Source of the DNA: Priapulus caudatus
Lineage: Eukaryota > Priapulida > Priapulimorpha > Priapulimorphida > Priapulidae
Length of the DNA: 34,737 nt
Reading direction: 5' to 3'
Assembly (NCBI RefSeq): GCF_000485595.1
Contig: NW_014577355.1
Location: 192,319 to 227,055, forward strand
The stretch's first letter is position 1; each line of letters begins with the position of its first letter. Made by a program: the position numbers and the translations under genes. The notes beneath the pieces were generated by a model. It was not told the origin of the DNA and did not search any database. It saw nothing but the letters and a program-made list of their open reading frames with translations. This document shows positions 1 to 10,636 of the stretch, one piece after another.

Positions 1-166
1 GATTTTCCTGCACATCTGCCGAGAGTCAATATAAGGAATTCTAGTGATTTCATATACCACCGCAAAATTCTTAATACCTTCCATAATATATTTTTATCTT
101 ATAACTCGCCACCTTACATGATATTATGATTCTGATTTAGAAATATAATACGGATCATAAATACCC
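1..166 (-). pseudogene. Degraded copy of part of the unidentified frame at 15.1-16.1 kb
   Basis: This stretch matches 15368-15531 nearly base for base, with scattered substitutions. Read on the minus strand it gives the same peptide frame as the 15.2-15.5 kb region (IMEGIKNFAVVY is shared), but here two in-frame stop codons interrupt it. It is therefore a non-coding relic of the same unknown sequence family. The match ends near 166, and the window edge hides the other side. Confidence 0.75.
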
Positions 167-490
167 TATAAGCCGCACCTCAATTTGAATCGGGTAACCA
201 AGTATTGCGCTTAGTTCAGGTATAAACCACACTTAAATCTAGGTAATCTCGCCAGAAAATTTGCGGTGCAATTGTGAACGATAATGGGTGAAAATTGCCA
301 AAATTAGCATGATCATGTGACATTTCAACACAAGCAAGATCGTTTACTATCCCACTGAGTAACCAGCTCAAATAAAGAAAAATATATTTCCATCAGATGT
401 ATCATTTATTGAACAAATCGTAAATTTATAAAATCGCACAGAAACATACAGATACGCGCATCACACATCAAGCATACACAATGTTCATTC
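167..490. other. Non-coding spacer, nothing recognised
   Basis: AT-rich sequence without a sustained reading frame. On the minus strand an AATAAA-type signal occurs near 405-415, downstream of the truncated gag-protease of element 1. It could end a read-through transcript, but this is only an inference. Confidence 0.4.
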
Positions 491-1679
491 AAAATAATAA
501 TCGGCGCCACTATCAACAAGAGCTATTAATTTTTGCCCTGCCACCCGAACATCGCAACATGGCGTGACACGACGTGTGTCCGACCGTGTCTGACCCCCCC
601 CTTACCTTCTGTTGCGGTCTAGTGGGCGCGGCGCGTTTCCCGACAACAACACCACCCGACAATCCCGTGCGAAATGCCCCTCTCTGCCACAACGGAAACA
701 CAACCTTATCTGATTCGGCGGTCTTCCGTCGTAGCGATTGGCCTGCCTAGCCGGTGGCGGACGTGTGTAATAGTCCGATTCGTTAGCCGGTCTACGTGGT
801 GTGTTAGTCTTCTGCGGCTCGTGGCGTCTGTGTTTGCGTTTGTGTTCGCGTGTTAGGCGGCATGTTTCGTTGTTTCTGCTCTTGTGTCGTGCATATGTTT
901 TGCATGCTAGCTACCAAGTGCCTCATTTCACCTACGCTGTGATGCATGTCTCTAGCCGTTTGGTTGCTTCTAACCAGATCTACTTCCATAGGTTCCCCAT
1001 AGTTATCATCCCTGTACCGTTGCCCCTCCCTGTTACGCAACCGTATTGCGATTCCTTGTTCTACGACCGCTTCCCTGTCTGCCAACTCAAGTGCTCCCTG
1101 TAGTGTGCGTGGGCCTCGCTTCAACAAACTTTTTTGTATTGCTATACTCCCTAACCCGTCAGAAAAAATCTCTGTTAAACGTTTCTGCGTTATTTCGTGT
1201 TGTAACTGGTCTCGTGGAATTGCTAGGTGTGCTATCTGCCGTAACCGGTCCGCGTAATCGCGAATAGACTCTCCTCTCTCCTGGTGAAATTGTTTTAACG
1301 CGTTTTGAGCCGAAAGTTCAGACATTGGGTCCTTATAGCGTGTTTGTAAGGCTTCGTACAGACGGTCCCACGTAATTTCCGGCGTGTCTATTAACAAACG
1401 GCGAGTGTATTCCGACACTGCTCCCCCAAGGTGCTGATTGCTAAATTTCTGAATTCTGTTTCCGTCAGATTTAACTCTAAATGTGCCCACGTTAATTGAT
1501 TAATCCACTCTTGGAACTTGGGCCCCAACAAAAGCTCATTCCCCATAAACTTAGTAATACTCTGCCGAACTTCCGCGACCCTTAAACCTCGCGTAAATCG
1601 TTCTGCTACACTTTCCATTGAAGGTTTAAGGCCCTCCGTAAACACCCGAGTTAGAGATTCAATCGTAGCTTCCGTCATC
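485..1679 (-). pseudogene. gag-pro: Ty3/gypsy-like gag and truncated protease, element 1
   Basis: Retrotransposon capsid/nucleocapsid gene running leftward from the ATG at 1679 (MTEATIES). The capsid part includes a typical gag region (EITWDRLYEALQTRY, then YADRLRQIAHLA). A perfect CCHC zinc knuckle, C-x2-C-x4-H-x4-C (CFRCGREGHFARDC), lies at 700-659. The protease starts with LIALVDSGA at 529-503 (catalytic Asp in DSGA) but homology stops near 490, so most of the protease and all of RT and integrase are absent. The frame is broken twice: a one-base shift at a G5 run near 1425 and another near 815. The knuckle and protease share one frame, separated by a TAA at 602-604 next to a G8 run. It is a pseudogene as given, although some shifts may be consensus errors at homopolymers. 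Confidence 0.85.
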
Positions 1680-1689
1680 GTGGTCGGGA

Positions 1690-1735
1690 TCAAAGGTAAA
1701 TGGTAAATGGTAAATGGTAAATGTTGACTAGGGTG
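1690..1735. repeat. Short tandem repeat, unit about 7 bp (GGTAAAT)
   Basis: Four near-perfect copies of GGTAAAT lie just upstream of the gag start of element 1, inside its leader. Confidence 0.8.
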
Positions 1736-1907
1736 TGAGAGACGATGTAAGCACCGCACGACATGTGATACAATGTAAAACCGACAAATAACGTTCCACT
1801 TACCCGACAAGTTAGTGCTGACAATGAAGTTCTTCCGGCCACGTCGATCGTAGTGGTAGCACTTTGCGTTGTGTCGCAAAGGGAGACGAAGATTCTTTTG
1901 GTCAAAC

Positions 1908-1914
1908 GGCGCCA
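1908..1914 (-). promoter_or_regulatory. Primer-binding site start of element 1
   Basis: On the minus strand TGGCGCC follows the LTR end (CTACA) by three bases. This is the usual start of a tRNA primer-binding site. It fixes the LTR boundary at 1918 and shows that the adjacent LTR is the 5' LTR of element 1. Confidence 0.7.
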
Positions 1915-1917
1915 AAT

Positions 1918-2159
1918 TGTAGCGTTGAATCTCGTATCGTAGACGGTAGACGTAGATAGTAGACGTAACAGTGATGTAAATGGTAAAACAACTATAGGTT
2001 TATTCTAGAACACGAATAGTGACAGTGTACACATACCAAGTCCTCACCCGGGTCTCTCCCGAACTCGCTCAAACCCTCCCTTTTATCCGTCTCTCTCGAC
2101 CTCGCCACGTTGCGGCGGCCTTTTCCGAAGGCCGTTGCACCCCGGCCGTGTCTCCATCA
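1918..2159 (-). mobile_element. 5' LTR of element 1
   Basis: A 242-bp block with TG...CA ends on the minus strand: it starts TGATGGAG at 2159 and ends CTACA at 1918. It holds a TATA-like GATAAAAG (2081-2087) and an AATAAA signal (1999-2004), in the order expected for U3-R-U5. It abuts the protease frame of element 2, whose last ~28 codons run into the LTR, so element 1 appears to have inserted into element 2. The far-end LTR and the target duplication are not in the window. The left boundary is well supported by the primer-binding site; the right boundary is inferred. Confidence 0.65.
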
Positions 2160-2476
2160 CCTGGTGGACAGTCGATCTTCATGCCTACTGCCTTCATGAA
2201 ATCATAGCCCATTATGGCTGCCTTACGTAGGTGCGAGACTATCTGAAACCGAAACCTCGTATTGTAGCGTCCAATGGTAAGTGGAATCGTTGCTTCACCT
2301 ACCGTTGTCAGTGGATGCCCCGTAACTGAGGTGAGTGTCTGTTTGTTTGTCGTTGACAGCTCACTCCTTTGTCGCACCTGTGACGGTAATCTTTTCCAAA
2401 GCTGCTCGCTTATGAGCGTAGTCTGCGCTCCCGAATCGATCAAGCAGTTGGTACTCCCCCTATGCGTAGTGAGCAT
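2069..2476 (-). pseudogene. pro: Retropepsin-type protease of element 2, interrupted
   Basis: Aspartic protease of an LTR retrotransposon, which would process the Gag/Pol polyprotein. The frame shows CLIDSGAQTTLIS with the catalytic Asp. The second retropepsin signature AAIMGYDFM lies about 70 residues later, giving a near-complete domain. It lies in a different frame from the upstream gag, and no clear ATG is needed if it is made by frameshifting. After KIDCPPGDG the family similarity ends, and the remaining codons are read from the LTR of element 1. The reverse transcriptase that should follow is missing. Confidence 0.75.
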
Positions 2477-2580
2477 ACAGGTGTTGCTCTCTGTGCATCT
2501 CCGGTGTCACATATTTCCCGTTTCTTTCGTTCTGTTGCTGGAGACCGTCGCTTACCGTTCGCTCGGTTTTCCGTCTCACC

Positions 2581-3703
2581 TAAAATCGAGCGCGGGTGTT
2601 TCCCTGCTGACCCGTCATCCTGCATTGCCTCCATCTGTGCCCTGCGCGACCGCATGCTGCACAGATAGGCTTGTTATCTGCGGTCCACTTGTACTGTACG
2701 CCAGTAGGTGGCGTGCGCGTGTCTTGCTGTTGTGGAGCCGTCGGTTACCAAGTGTTTCTTGGTCTCTGCCATGCTGCAGGTCCGCTGAACGTGGGCCGCG
2801 GCGGCTGAGGTCCCAACGAACGCTGGATCGGTGGTCGCTGCTGCGACCACTGCGCAGGTGCCCGTCTGAAGTTATACGCCCCTGTGGCTGCATGCTGCTG
2901 CTGGGGACCTGCTGCAGTACCTATGTTCCTAGGTACCGGTTGCTGGTTGTACGCACGCGGTGCCGGCATCGTGCGTGTCGTTTCCAGTGCCAAGATGTTC
3001 GACACTATTCCTCGCAGCTCTCGAATTTGTTTCTCTATGGCTGGAGTATCTTCCACGTTGTCCAGCTCCATTGCCTCATCTTCGTATCGTGTGCTGCGCA
3101 ATCTGACCTCTTGATCGATGGCTGCTTCGCCCACTGCCACTTTCACAGCTGCTGCCAACGTAGCTGGTTGATTGTGAATAAGTGTCTTCTTGATCCCATC
3201 CATTCTCAGTCCATCGATGAATTGATCGACGACACGACTCTGTACGTGAACGTCGTCCCATGCGTGCACTCCAAAAGCTCGTCGTTCGTCTACCTCCAGT
3301 CGCTTGGCATAGGCCACTACTCCCTCTTTACGAGCTTGCTTGTCTCGCTTAAACCTCTGTAGCGAGATGGCTACAGCTGTACTATCTGCGTATTTCTCTC
3401 GCAGTAGTACACCGAGTTCCGCCCATCCCATCGTGGGTTTCCGTGTGAGTAGGGATGCCGCATAGTCAGCTGCCTCTCCACGCAATAGACGTAACGCAAA
3501 GCGAGCCCTTCGTACGTCATCTGATTCATTCATAATCAGACCCACTCTATCCAAATTAACAAAGGTGATCTCTGACTTCTCATCGCCTCAAAACACCTGA
3601 AATGTGCTCAATGCACCCAACGCCTGTACTTCCTTGATCAGGCAATCCATTTGTGACAATGGTGCGATTGGTTCAGGGTACGGTGACTTGGTTGGTGGTT
3701 CCA
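2581..3703 (-). pseudogene. gag: Gag of element 2 with in-frame stops
   Basis: Capsid/nucleocapsid protein of a Ty3/gypsy-like retrotransposon. The single frame starts at the ATG at 3703 (MEPPTKSPYP). It includes the gag core (MGWAELGVLLREKYAD; YAKRLEVDERR; FIDGLRMDGIKKTL), a Pro/Gln-rich stretch and a CCHC knuckle CAACGRAGHRWRQC. Two stop codons interrupt this otherwise continuous frame: TGA at 3588-3590 and TAA at 2745-2747. A third stop near 2583 ends it before the protease frame. The zinc knuckle beyond the second stop is still well preserved, which argues for recent inactivation or for consensus errors. Confidence 0.85.
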
Positions 3704-3847
3704 TGGTAGATACAGGGTTATCAATGCTTAACTAAACCTTAGCCCTAGGACTTACTACCATTGCATAGACTTAGCATACTATCCCACCCCATACTATACG
3801 GCTGAGCACATCGTGTTGTACTGACATAAAAGTAACATGCATCTCGC

Positions 3848-4525
3848 TCAGACGTGATGATTCTCGCTCGCTGTAGCTGCTGATGCTGCTGGCGGTGGAT
3901 GGCTGGCTCCAAGAAACCAAGTTCTGCGTACTGTTGCAGTAATGTTATCGCTTGGTTGCTGCTGATAGATGTTGGTGTCCACCGGTTGCTGCTGACCAAA
4001 GCGCAACGAGGTACGAGGTCTAGTGTCAAAGACGAATCGCTGACGTTGCTGCTGCAAGTGTTGCTGTTGTCGTTGTGACCGCTGTGGATGCTGCAGATGT
4101 TGCCGTTGGTACGGCTGCTGATGCTGCCGCTGTTGTCGTTGCTGCTGCTGCTGCTGATACAGCTGCTGTTGCTGTTGTTGATACAGTTGCTGTTGCTCTT
4201 GTTGTTGCTGCTGATACAGCTGCTGTCGCTGTTGCCGTTGCTGCTGCGGTTGTCGTTGGTGCTGCTGCTGTTGCCGTCGTATCTGACGATTGCAGTACGT
4301 TGCGTACTGCAGTAGTCTAGCGTATGCCCTCTGTCGTACGACGCGTTGATGATGGAATACAGTTGGGGGTGCCGGTGCTGCTGTTCCTGATGGTGTTGGG
4401 GCTGGCGCTTGCTTGATAGCGATTGGCGCTAATGTTGACGGTGATGCTGAGTGGTGACGTGCGATGCGTAGATAGCTGTTGCTGCTATACTGTCTTTTCT
4501 CCTCCGCACGAATCCTGGTCGCTAC
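3848..4525 (-). other. Gln-rich open frame without ATG in the leader of element 2
   Basis: From the primer-binding site to the TGA at 3848-3850 the minus strand stays open for about 225 codons but contains no ATG. The first third is Pro/Ala/Ser-rich. The middle is almost pure Gln with repeated LYQQQ blocks. The end is RFVFDTRPRTSLRFGQQQ followed by a Ser/Ala/His tail. The CAG/CAA mix means the tract is not a simple microsatellite. The Leu-rich and Ala-rich frames on the other strand are shadows of it. It could be a decayed leader protein, a frame reached by a lost upstream exon, or chance openness caused by repeat composition. Confidence 0.5.
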
Positions 4526-4532
4526 GGCGCCA
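4526..4532 (-). promoter_or_regulatory. Primer-binding site start of element 2
   Basis: TGGCGCC on the minus strand follows an LTR end of the form TTTCA with one spacer base. The same heptamer starts the site of element 1, so both elements probably use the same or a related tRNA primer. Confidence 0.65.
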
Positions 4533-4533
4533 A

Positions 4534-5560
4534 TGAAATCTAGTTCAGATCGGATGATCGTATAATTGTATTGTTGGTTATTAGCCTTGCGTTGTGTTTG
4601 TACCTTGTAGCCGCAGGTCCCGTCATGCTAGTTGAAGAACTACTTGAGAAGTCGCACATAAAATAAACTGAAGAGTTGAAGTGGTGTTAACGTATTATGA
4701 TTTACTCCACACATATATAGACAGAGGCTTGAGGCTGGTTTACACATAAAAGTGCCTCATTAAGTATTCACCAAATAAAAGGCTATATTCGCATATAAAA
4801 TATAGCCTCATTACATATGCACACAAAGCACTGTAAAAAGAAAGTGCAGATTCGGCAGGTTCTACACACTAAAACTACACACGTAGTGTGCTGGACTACG
4901 ACCAGAGCACACGGTCACACGTCTTGTAGCACGAGCAAAAGGGTTACTTGCCCGGAAGGGGCGGTTTCTTACTTATATAGGACGTGTGCCCGTGACGTCA
5001 TTCTAGGTGGCATCACCAGTTATGGTGTAATTTAGCTTATTACTTGTCTCAGTTCAGTGTGATACGTCGAGAGATGCCCGACTGTATGTAGGCACGTGAT
5101 CGTAGGTTAGATATTGTTTATTCTTCTTGCGTTGTGTTATTAATTGTTCAGCTTGTATCGTGCTTGCGGTGAAGCTTGAAGGAGATGTCAGGTAATGCCT
5201 GTGTTTGATGAGCGTCGATGGCGGAGGGTAACATCAAATGACAAACACAACTCGACGGGTTGAAGTTTCCACGCATAGTTAACTTTAGTGTCGGCCTACA
5301 GTACAATCGTGGCCGAGAGTCCAGATAAGTGGCTTTACCAATACATATATATATTTCTTCCGTCAGTCAGTCTTTCAGTCGCGTCTGTCCTTCCTTCACC
5401 TCGTCGGTATGCTGCGTACACAGCGAGAGAACGACCATACCAACGACGCAAACACCTTTCCTCTTCCGAGGCAGTCGTATTTATACACCTGCCCGGTGTA
5501 CTCATCTTTATTTCCTGCATGTGCAAGAACCATTCAGCTGCACGTGCTTAGGCTGTCCCT
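4534..5560 (-). mobile_element. LTR (5') of element 2, right boundary uncertain
   Basis: The left boundary is fixed by the primer-binding site. A TATA box (TATAAATAC, minus) lies at 5477-5485 and an AATAAA signal at 5117-5122, in correct U3-R-U5 order for minus-strand transcription. The end is not certain. Sequence from 5516 to about 5790 is repeated at 7310-7590, so the LTR may run to about 5800. No complete second LTR is present. Confidence 0.5.
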
Positions 5561-5790
5561 AAGGTGTAGTGGTTAACCGTGTAATCTTGAACACGATCTT
5601 ACCAAATCACTTCTACTCACGTGTAAGATTTTAAGCATTCGCGCACTCCTGATTCTAAGAGCTTCCACCCGCGGTGTTCTTCCCAACAAACACGACACGT
5701 ATCCGGGTGTTGCTCCTCACTTTACGCATTTTAGTTTCTGTAATCTGTAATTACCTACTCTACATATAACGCAGCCCTGTTACATATTAA
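5516..5790. repeat. Dispersed repeat, copy 1 (second copy 7310-7590)
   Basis: It shares blocks such as AACCATTCAG..TGCACGTG, TTAGGCTGT and TTCTAAGAGCTTC with 7310-7590. A tRNA A-box-like string, GGTGTAGTGGTTAACC, occurs near 5563-5578, but no good B box is seen. It may be the U3 part of a shared LTR family or a SINE-like piece. Confidence 0.6.
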
Positions 5791-5814
5791 CTGGGCTCTG
5801 GTACACCTCCATTT

Positions 5815-6850
5815 CTATGTACGTACGACAGCCCCACATCCTGCCAAATGGTGATTATCCGCCCTCCCACTGTAATCTGGACTCCACCCTGGGGGTGCAC
5901 GCATATCTCGGCTGTCGCAAATCTGTCGATACGAATCGCACTCTGTCCCTGCCATGCTGCGCTGACGAAATGTGGTGCGTGGCGGCGGGTTTCCGGTTTT
6001 CATTACGCTGCTTTGGGAAACCGCTTTGCGGCCACTGTGTCTGGTGCTGTCCTACCTAAGCGTATATCGCTCGCATCCACACACGGTGGATGCTACCTCT
6101 GTCGCCGTGTTCCTCGGGTACAGACCGCGGTGCATACGTGCGCAGGTACTGGGGTTTTTCTGTGCTGTGTCTAATGCCATAATTATACCGTCACAACCAT
6201 TCCTCTCCAATTGCTGAAATTTGTTGCTGTATTCCTGCATTTCCGTTCCACACTGTCTACCTCCATGGCTTCGTCTTCAATGTCTTGTACTGCGAAGTTC
6301 ACTTCTTGATCGATTGCCGGCTTCCTCCACCGCTAACGGCTGAAGCTCCGCCAGTGTATCTGTTTACGCGTATTAGAGTTCTTTTAATTGCTTCTACGCG
6401 TACCTTATCTAAGTTGTCGACAATCTCTCTGGACTCCCCAGCGTGTGCTCCAAATGGCGTCTCGCTTCTACCTCTAACCGGCTTCGCGTACCACCACACT
6501 CATGCCGCGTCTGTCATCTCGTTTAAACTTCTGACAGTGATATCTGCCGGAAACGGGCCGAGCGCGTGAATACTTCTCCCTTAACAAACACCGAGCTCAG
6601 CCGCATCCCATGGCGGGGTTCTGACTCAATAATGCCGCGCATAGTTGGCTGCCCGTCCCCAACCGTAAAAACCGGTCAAGCTAACCGAGCTCTCTTTCAT
6701 TTCATTATCAAACCAAGTCGCTGTAAAATTAACCAAATCAATCATCAACGTATATCCCCTTCTTCATCTGTAAAAACGGAATGTATCAGCGCACCCAACC
6801 TTGAGCTTCCTAATTAAGCACTCCATCTGCGTTCCAGTCGTGGGCGGATC
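5815..6850 (-). pseudogene. Strongly decayed gag, element 3
   Basis: On the minus strand this region can be followed along the gag of element 2: CAGCATGGCAGRGACC near 5955, the equivalent of the TTGATCGAT segment near 6306, and the GGGATGSGVVGAAC-type segment near 6610. It is full of indels and stops. The similarity ends at the first half of the zinc knuckle, right beside element 2's LTR, so the 3' part is lost. No usable frame remains. Confidence 0.65.
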
Positions 6851-7310
6851 AGACGAAGCTGGTTGACTGGCGTCGCTCTATCACAAATAGCAAGGTTATC
6901 ACTTCAATTACAACCTAAATTTAAACGTTAACTATTTCATACCGACCTGTTCACAAATTACCACTATACCAATCCCTGCACCTTAATACTAAGCACATCG
7001 CGTTGTACAGTTTTTATCATATATTAATGTCTTATTCACACTCGCTGTCAGACATGCAGATCTCTATGGCTGTCGCTGCTAGGCTAACTGTACACGCCTG
7101 CTGTGCGCAACGTCAGTAAGTTAGTGTTATACCCGCTGATCACTGATACAGGGTGATAATATCAGCGAGAGGTTTAATGACGCGATGAATCGCTGCTGAA
7201 TCTGATGTCGCCCACACTGCGCTGCTGATTCTGATCTGCTGCCGCATCTCGAGTTGACACTGTCCTCCGCTGTCCTCGGCTGGCTGCTGCGGTCGCGCGC
7301 TGTTGCTGAT
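6850..7310 (-). mobile_element. Decayed leader region of element 3
   Basis: The segment with AAGCACATCGCGTTGTACA (about 6995-7015) matches the gag-to-leader region of element 2 near 3805. A CAG/CTG-rich stretch follows (7200-7315), much shorter than the Gln-rich leader of element 2. No primer-binding site was recognised. Confidence 0.5.
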
Positions 7311-7590
7311 GATGTCTGCAAGACCATTCAGTCTGCACGTGTTTAGGCTGTCACCAAGGTGTCGGGTTAAGCCGTATAATATGAAATGGAATTTTAACGG
7401 CAATCACGTTCCTCCTCACGTTTAGATTTCAGCATGCGTACTTCTGTATTCTAAGAGCTTCTCCCGGTGTCTCTTCTCAACAAACATCCGAAATGTTATC
7501 CGGGGTCGTTGCTCATCTCATACTTACCATGAAGTTCTGTAGATTACCCCACTCTACATATCAACGGAGCTCTGTTCTCACCCGTTGCTT
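7310..7590. repeat. Dispersed repeat, copy 2 (first copy 5516-5790)
   Basis: This is the partner of the 5516-5790 repeat. It lies behind the decayed leader of element 3 just as the first copy lies behind element 2, which supports a shared LTR/U3 origin for both. Confidence 0.6.
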
Positions 7591-9420
7591 CTTGTGAGAT
7601 CCATCTTTGGATATGCTGCACGCATTGAGCCCTTTGTTCCAGTGTCGAGTTCTTCAAGCATGCTGAGGCATGATGGGTAAAAAAAAAAGTTTGAATGAGT
7701 AATGACTAAATTTGTAGTTTTACATATATAGCAGCCAGTGCCAGGTCAAGGTTTCCTGATTAAACTATTAATTTTGATTTAAATACAAATTCGACTTAAA
7801 TGGAATACATTTAATTATCAATACATCTCTCGCTATCTGACAGTCAGTGTAAGCTTGTCGAATCGCATGAAGCGGCGTCCGGCCGTGGCGTTCCGTCCGT
7901 CGCCGTGCCGTCAACAAAGTTGGGCACAAATCTTAAAGCTTGACGTACGGTCACGATATCGGGACGTCGAGGGATCGCAAACGAGGTTGGCATGTCAAAG
8001 CTGGCGGTCCAAGGTCAAAGGTCCAAGAGTGAAAAGAGGGAACATTCCTCCTTAACTTAAGTGGATAGGGAGGAAATCAGAAATTCCGGCACAAACAAAC
8101 GGCTCGCCCTAGGCTTGTGGATAGCGGTGTATAGCATCCTGGTAGGAAAACGCCATCACTGTGCGAAATAGGAGTCAAACAGGTTTAAAGGTCAACTGAG
8201 CACAGCAGATTTAGACATTTTCTGATGACATGGTCGACTGGAGCGATGGCAAACTTTTTTGTTTCAGCGGTGACCTAGCATTTTGTATGGCTTATTGAAA
8301 GGACCATGAAATGTACTTTCCCGCTGACAGCGAAAAGTAAGTGTCGGATCAACTTTCAACCCTCAAGAGGAGGGTTAAACATGGATTTGTTTTTCAACTG
8401 GCGTTGCGATACCCTGTGGTGTGGAAACGCTCCCATTTTTTACAGTGAATAATTTCACAACATAACTTACTTGAAACAAGCTACTTAAGAGATAATGGAC
8501 ATGCCTTATATATAAGATCGTAGTGTACATTATGAATAGCTCGATATAACAGTCAACTATAGTCACTCAAATAATATTCATTTTATTACCACCTTTCCTT
8601 TGGCAGGAAAGCTAACGAAACTCACACATTTATTGATTACCAACATTTCGTTGCATGAAAGCTAACCAAAACTGACATTTTACTCTGCATGATGTTATTT
8701 CACCTCGTTCAAATAGGCATAAATATCGTTCCCCTTCATAATACATATATTGAATAGAAAACAGGGCAATAAACGGACCTTTCGTGCATCGTTTCGTCTG
8801 AAAGCCACGCACCGGTGATTTTCGCGATTTTTTATGATACATTCGACAGTATCCTATTTTTCGCGGTAAGAAATGTGATTAACTGCTTACACATGTAATG
8901 GCGATAACACTTGTTTGTGTTCTACCATGCAAAAATACCTCCAAATTTAATACTAAACAGTTATTATATTATATACGTTGAAAAACGGTAAAACAAACCT
9001 TGTTTCGATCTACGCCCTTCTAGTTTACGACGTTACTATTGATCTCAAAACCCATAATTCACGTTCGAATCAACGGTAAAAGCATCTGATTCTTTTATTC
9101 ATGTAGACTGGGTAATATCCTAGGCTAGTAGTGCCTGCCTTTGTTGGAATCAGAAATAACAAAAACGCAATAATCTATCCTACGAGCGACCGTGACACTG
9201 ATCTCCTCTAATATATAACCTGCTCACAGAGCCTGCTAAAAAGCGCCACCCTATCGGACAAAAATACTATATCCACTAAAAATATGTGTGTATTTTATTT
9301 ACTTACATGATTATATTAATACCAATTACAAATTGTTTATTAAGGTACACTATTAATTATAATTACAATGTTAATTACTAATTACACTATTAAGTAAAAT
9401 ACAATATCACTATTAATTAC
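7591..9420. other. Spacer without recognised genes
   Basis: AT-rich DNA with only short unremarkable open frames. It contains an A10 run near 7680 and a string of ATTAATTAC-type words at 9310-9420. I see no conserved protein motif or RNA gene here. Confidence 0.5.
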
Positions 9421-10318
9421 GAAGAGGAAGGGAAGCCATGATGGTTAAGAGGGAGAGAGGAAGCCAAATGATGGTGTAAGATGGAGAGGAAGCCAGATGG
9501 GTTAGATGGAGAAGGAAGCCGTGATGGTTAGAGTGAGAGTAGAAGGCATGATGGTTAGAGGGAGAGGAAAAAGCCAGATGGTTAGAGGAAAGAGGAAGCC
9601 GTGATGGTTAGAGGGAGAGAGAAGCCGGATGGTTAGAGGCGAGAGAAGAAAGCCGTGTTTGGCTTAGAGGAGAGAGGAAACCGTGATGGTAGAGGGAAGA
9701 TGAAGCCGTGATGTATAGAGGAGAGAGAAAGCCGCGATTAGTTCTAGAGAGAGAGGAAGCCGTGATGGTAGAGGGAGAGAGTAAGCCAATGGTCCGTTAG
9801 AGGAGAGGAAGCCGTGATGGCAGAGAGAGAAGAGCCGTGTGGGTAGAGGGAGAGGAGACCGCCACGAGGGTTCGAGAGAGGAAGCCATGAGGCTTAGAGA
9901 GAGAGAGAAAGCCTCGTGAGTGGTTAGAGGAAAGAGAGGAAGCCGTGATGGTTAGAGGAGAGAGAGGAAGCCATGAGGTTAGAGTAGAGAGAGGAAGCAG
10001 AGGGTGAGAGGAAGAGAGGAAGCCAATGAGGTTCAGACGGAGAGAGAGCCGGGTATGGTTAAGGGAAAAGGTAAGCCATAGGGTTAGAGAGAGAGAGAGA
10101 AGCCAAGCCGGGGAGAGGTTAGAGGTAGAGAGGAAGCCATGATGGTTAGATGAAGAGAGGAAGGCCGTGAATGGTTAGAGGAGAAAAGGAAGCCGGGATG
10201 GTTAGATGAAAGAAGAACCGTGAGGTTAGACGGAGGAGAGGAAGCCCGTGATGGTTGGAGGGAGAAGGAGGAAGGGGGAGCCGTGATAGCTGGAAGGAGA
10301 GAGGAAGGGGGAGCCGTG
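9421..10318. repeat. GA-rich minisatellite, unit about 25-30 bp
   Basis: Roughly thirty degenerate copies of a unit like GAGGAAGCCGTGATGGTTAGAG, with units differing mainly by single-base insertions and deletions. The purine-rich strand is the plus strand throughout. No coding potential; the short open frame on the other strand is a by-product of the repeat. Confidence 0.95.
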
Positions 10319-10320
10319 AT

Positions 10321-10620
10321 AATACCCTATTCTGTCATCATCTCCGTGATACTTTAAGGCATCAGGTGCGTATATACTGAACATTTGTGTTTAAAAGGCC
10401 AATTTGCAATCATCCAGTGATGTACACTATCTGGTGCCATCACCATCGGATACTTGTTCAGGTACACGGTGCGTAAACTGAAACTGTTTTTTAAGAGGCC
10501 AATCGTGCATCATCTCGTGAGTGTACACTATTCTGTGCATCAGCCTCGTGATACCTTGTCCAGGTATAAGGTGGCAAACTGAACTTGGTGTGTTAAGGCA
10601 CCAAATCCTGTGCCTCTACG
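10321..10620. repeat. Tandem repeat, three copies of about 100 bp
   Basis: Three diverged units share CATC..CGTGATAC, CAGGT..GGTG, AAACTGAA and GTGTACACTAT, followed by a different third-unit end. The array directly continues the GA-rich minisatellite, whose last units already end in CGTGATA. Confidence 0.8.
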
Positions 10621-10636
10621 GTTACTAATTATTTGT

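Noticed and set aside
2274-3362. 362-codon plus-strand frame
   Set aside because: It is antisense to the gag and protease of element 2, has no recognisable motif, and reflects the openness of the opposite strand.
4075-4320. Ala/Val-rich and Leu-rich plus-strand frames
   Set aside because: They are the reverse and shifted readings of the Gln-rich CAG/CAA tract on the minus strand.
7678-7692. Poly(A) tail of a retroposed gene
   Set aside because: An A10 run is present, but no gene or retroelement 3' end precedes it.
9421-10318. Possible CRISPR-like array
   Set aside because: Units are contiguous and degenerate with no unique spacers; it is a minisatellite in an animal genome.
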